Shown here piece after piece: positions 17,711 through 20,117 of a DNA stretch of 20,117 nucleotides (position 1 is its first letter; the number at the start of each line of letters is the position of its first letter). Source of the DNA: Silvimonas sp. JCM 19000 (GTDB lineage: Bacteria; Pseudomonadota; Gammaproteobacteria; Burkholderiales; Chitinibacteraceae). Made by a program: the position numbers and the translations under genes. The notes below the pieces were generated by a model. That model had not been told where the DNA came from, did no database searches, and worked only from the letters and a program-made list of their open reading frames with translations. The DNA is taken from contig BBFD01000034.1 in the NCBI GenBank assembly GCA_001313065.1, positions 1-20,117 of the forward strand. Direction: 5' to 3'.

Positions 17711-20117
17711 TACTTCACTCCGGGCTTGCGCCCGTTATGGCGGCTGCCCGCCAACCGCAATGCGTTACCCACCACCAGCAAAGAGCTGCAGGCCATGCCA
17801 AGGCTGGCTAGCCACGGCGTAACATATCCGGCCATCGCCAGCGGCAGCGCCACCAGGTTGTAGGCCAGCGCCCACCACAGGTTTTGCCGGATCACCGTGC
17901 GCGTCTGGCGTGCCAGCCTGATTGCATACGGGATATGCGCTAGCTGGCAGTCATACAACACGGCATCGCCAACCGTTTGCGCCACATCGACGCCGCTGCC
18001 CATCACGATGGACGCATCAGATAACGCCAGTACCGGCGCATCGTTGACACCATCGCCCACCATCAGCACGCGCTTGCCCTGGCTTTGCAGCTGGCGGATG
18101 GCGGCCAGCTTGCCTTCCGGCGAGGCCTGCGCCTGGGCATGCGCGATACCAAGTTGCTGCGCCAGCGCTTGCACCGGGGCGGGATGATCGCCGCTCAACA
18201 GATGCGTGCTCAGCCCGGCTTGCTGCAGCGCAGCGACCGTGCTGGCGGCATCGGCGCGCGCGGTATCGGCCAGATCAAAGCGGGCGATGCCGCCTGGGCC
18301 GGCTAACCACACCGGGGTGCCGACCACGACCGGGGCGTCTGCAGGCAATTCAAGACCACTATTCTGCGCTACGAAATCGGCGTGCCCCAGGGCCCACGTC
18401 AGGCCGTCGACCACGCCCGTCAGGCCTCCACCCGCATGATAGACGACGTCCTGCGCGGTCAGCGCCGCAGCGGCATCCAGGTCGGCAAAGGCGTGCGCAG
18501 CGGGTGGCTGGAATGTGCCTCGAGCGCGGCCGCCACCTGCAACAGTTTTGTGGCATCGCCGTGCAGCTGTGCTGTTGTACGCGTTGCGGTTGCCCATGCG
18601 TCAGCGTGCCGGTCTTGTCGAAGACACGTCGGTGATATTGGCCAGCGCATCCAGCGTGTGCCCGCGTGCAATCAACATGCCGCGGCGTGCCAGCTGGCCG
18701 GTGGCAGCGGTCAGCGCCGCCGGGGTGGCCAATGACAGCGCGCACGGACAAGAAATGACCAAAACGGCAATGGTAATGGGCAGGGCATGTGCGGGGTTGT
18801 GTCCATGCCAGTACCACCAGGTGCCTGCCGCTACCAGCAACAAGGCGGCGACGAACACACCCGCTATCCGATCTGCCAGCAGGGCGGCACGCGGTTTCTC
18901 GGCTAGCGCGCGGTCCAGCAAACGCACAATGCCGGACAAGCGTGTGCTCTGGCCGACGCGGCTGGCGCTGATCTGCAAGGGCGAACCATGGTTGACCGTG
19001 CCCGCTGTCACGCTGTCGCCGAGGTGCTTGGCCAGCGGCTGGCTTTCCCCGGTGAGCAGGGCCTCATCCACTTCGCTTGCGCCGGACAGGATTTCGCCAT
19101 CGACCGGGATGGTTTCGCCAGGCTTGACCAGCACGGTATCGCCCATTTGCAGATGGATGACGGCGACTTCTTCGGTGGTTTGATCGGGCAATACCCGGTG
19201 GGCGAATGCAGGAAGCAAACCGGCCAGTTGTTCCAGAGCAGCCCCTGCCCGCCGGCGTGCGCGTTCTTCCAGGTAGCGGCCCGAGAGCAGCAAGAACACA
19301 AACATCGATACTGAATCGAAATAAACTCGCGCTGGCCGTGCAGCAGGCTCAGCGTGCTGGCGGCGAAGGCGGACAGCACGCCGATGCTGACCGGTAAATC
19401 CATGCCGGCCCGGCCGCGCTTCAGATCGCGCCAGCTGGATACGTAAAATGGCCAGCTCGCCCAGGTGGCGACGGGCAAGGTCATCAAAAACGTGGCCCAG
19501 TTGAGCAAGCTCATCCATTGCGGTGCAATGTCGCCCGAATCCGATAGATAGACCGGCACGGTGAACATCATCACCTGCATCATCGACAGCCCGGCCACCC
19601 ACAGCCGTAACAAGGCGGTCTTGCGCGATTTTTTCACTGGCGGCTTCTTGCCGGGCCCGGTCATAGGGCTGGGCGCGATAACCGATGGCGGAAATGGCCT
19701 GCAGGATGCTGGAGAGCCGGGTGGTGCGTTCGTCCCAGCGCACGCGGCGCGGTGGTGGTGTAGTTGATGGACACGCCCAGTACGCCGGGTACCTTGCCGA
19801 TCTGGCGTTCGTTTAACCAGATACAGGCGGAACAGGTGATGCCCTCGATCAGGAGTGCGGCTTCGCGTTCGTCAGTACCCGCGTTGGAAACGAAACCCTG
19901 TTGCAGGGCGGGGTCATCGTACAGGCGCAGGCGGGCGAGCAGTTCATCGGGCAAGGGCGCGGCGCGGTCGGCGGGGCGTTCGCGTTGTTCGTAGTAGTCG
20001 CCGAGACCGGCGTCGATGATGCTTTGCGCGACGGCCTGGCAGCCAGCGCAGCAGGCGGGCTGATGGGTTTCGCGATAGCGGATGGTCAGGTTGAGGTTGG
20101 GGGGGACGGTTCATTGC
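17710..20117 (-). CDS. ccoI: Copper-transporting P1B-type ATPase CcoI/FixI (5' end cut by window, many frameshifts)
   Basis: Pump that exports or delivers copper for the CuB centre of cbb3 oxidase. Visible in order: an N-terminal Cys-rich region (CNEPVPP at the edge, then PACCAGCQAVAQ), a heavy-metal domain (CSACIWLNERQIG), membrane helices, and the TGES loop (LLTGESQPL). These are followed by the copper-site CPCALSLATPAALTAATG, the phosphorylation site DKTGTLTHG, and GDGVNDAPVLALSDAS. Frame breaks: near 20107 (one G lost), near 19747-19760 (two C lost), T6 19629-19634 (T5), 19326 (G lost), 18626 (G lost), 18594 (G lost) and 18498 (G lost). Restoring each rejoins conserved text, for example RARVRWDERTT, REVYFDSVSMF, ITDVVFDKTGTLTHG, and SSHPLAHAFADLD. 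The start lies beyond the window: the CNEPVPP text is the second half of the usual CxHCxxPVP, so the ATG at 20114 is not the true start. It overlaps ccoS by one base. Confidence 0.93.

Noticed and set aside
20112..20114. ATG at 20114 as the start of ccoI
   Set aside because: In the restored frame this region reads CNEPVPPN, the second half of the conserved Cys-rich N-terminal motif, so the true start lies outside the window.

Overview
The window looks like chromosomal DNA of a betaproteobacterium, most likely of the Neisseriales (Chitinibacteraceae/Chromobacteriaceae type). I infer this from moderately high GC, the nlpD-rpoS pair, a ccoI-ccoS-ccoN-ccoO-ccoQ-ccoP-ccoG-fixH cluster, a PEP-CTERM protein and the general look of the proteins. 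No database was searched, so genus-level placement is not attempted.

Layout. (1) 1-1993, plus strand: the 3' part of nlpD (LysM plus degenerate M23), rpoS and a bidirectional terminator. (2) 2039-8051, minus strand: a large secreted M16 zinc peptidase, dapD (lysine/diaminopimelate pathway), queF-msrA (queuosine synthesis, methionine sulfoxide repair) and a self-cleaving LexA-type repressor. The repressor promoter carries two GAAC-N4-GTTC operators. (3) 8110-9266, plus strand: an AT-rich promoter, a terminator-like hairpin in the leader, a NIDO-type PEP-CTERM protein and its terminator. (4) 9370-11807, plus strand: dusC, uppP (undecaprenyl-diphosphatase) and a FixH-like membrane protein. (5) 11834-11932: an inverted pair of palindromic repeats. 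It lies where the plus-strand FixH-like gene meets a second FixH-like gene on the minus strand. (6) 11945-20117, minus strand: the complete cbb3 cytochrome oxidase locus. It holds a copper ATPase (ccoI, cut by the window end), ccoS, a perfect FNR box, the structural genes ccoN, ccoO, ccoQ and ccoP, then ccoG and fixH. Together these make, load with copper and assemble a high-affinity terminal oxidase induced under low oxygen.

A second theme runs through the whole window. Most genes are broken by frameshifts, including ones expected to be essential (dapD) or central (rpoS, ccoN). Every break I could place fits one of two rules: an A or T run is too long by 1-3 bases, or a short G or C run has lost one base (two bases at one site). 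Undoing these changes gives intact proteins of normal family length. I therefore read the breaks mainly as sequencing or consensus error and annotate the genes as whole CDSs with the break positions noted. A recent biological decay process is the less likely alternative.

I found no tRNA, rRNA, CRISPR array, insertion sequence or prophage gene. The items that most deserve a second look are the LexA-type operator pair, the tail-to-tail FixH paralogues with the inverted repeat between them, the hairpin in the PEP-CTERM leader, and the directional indel pattern.
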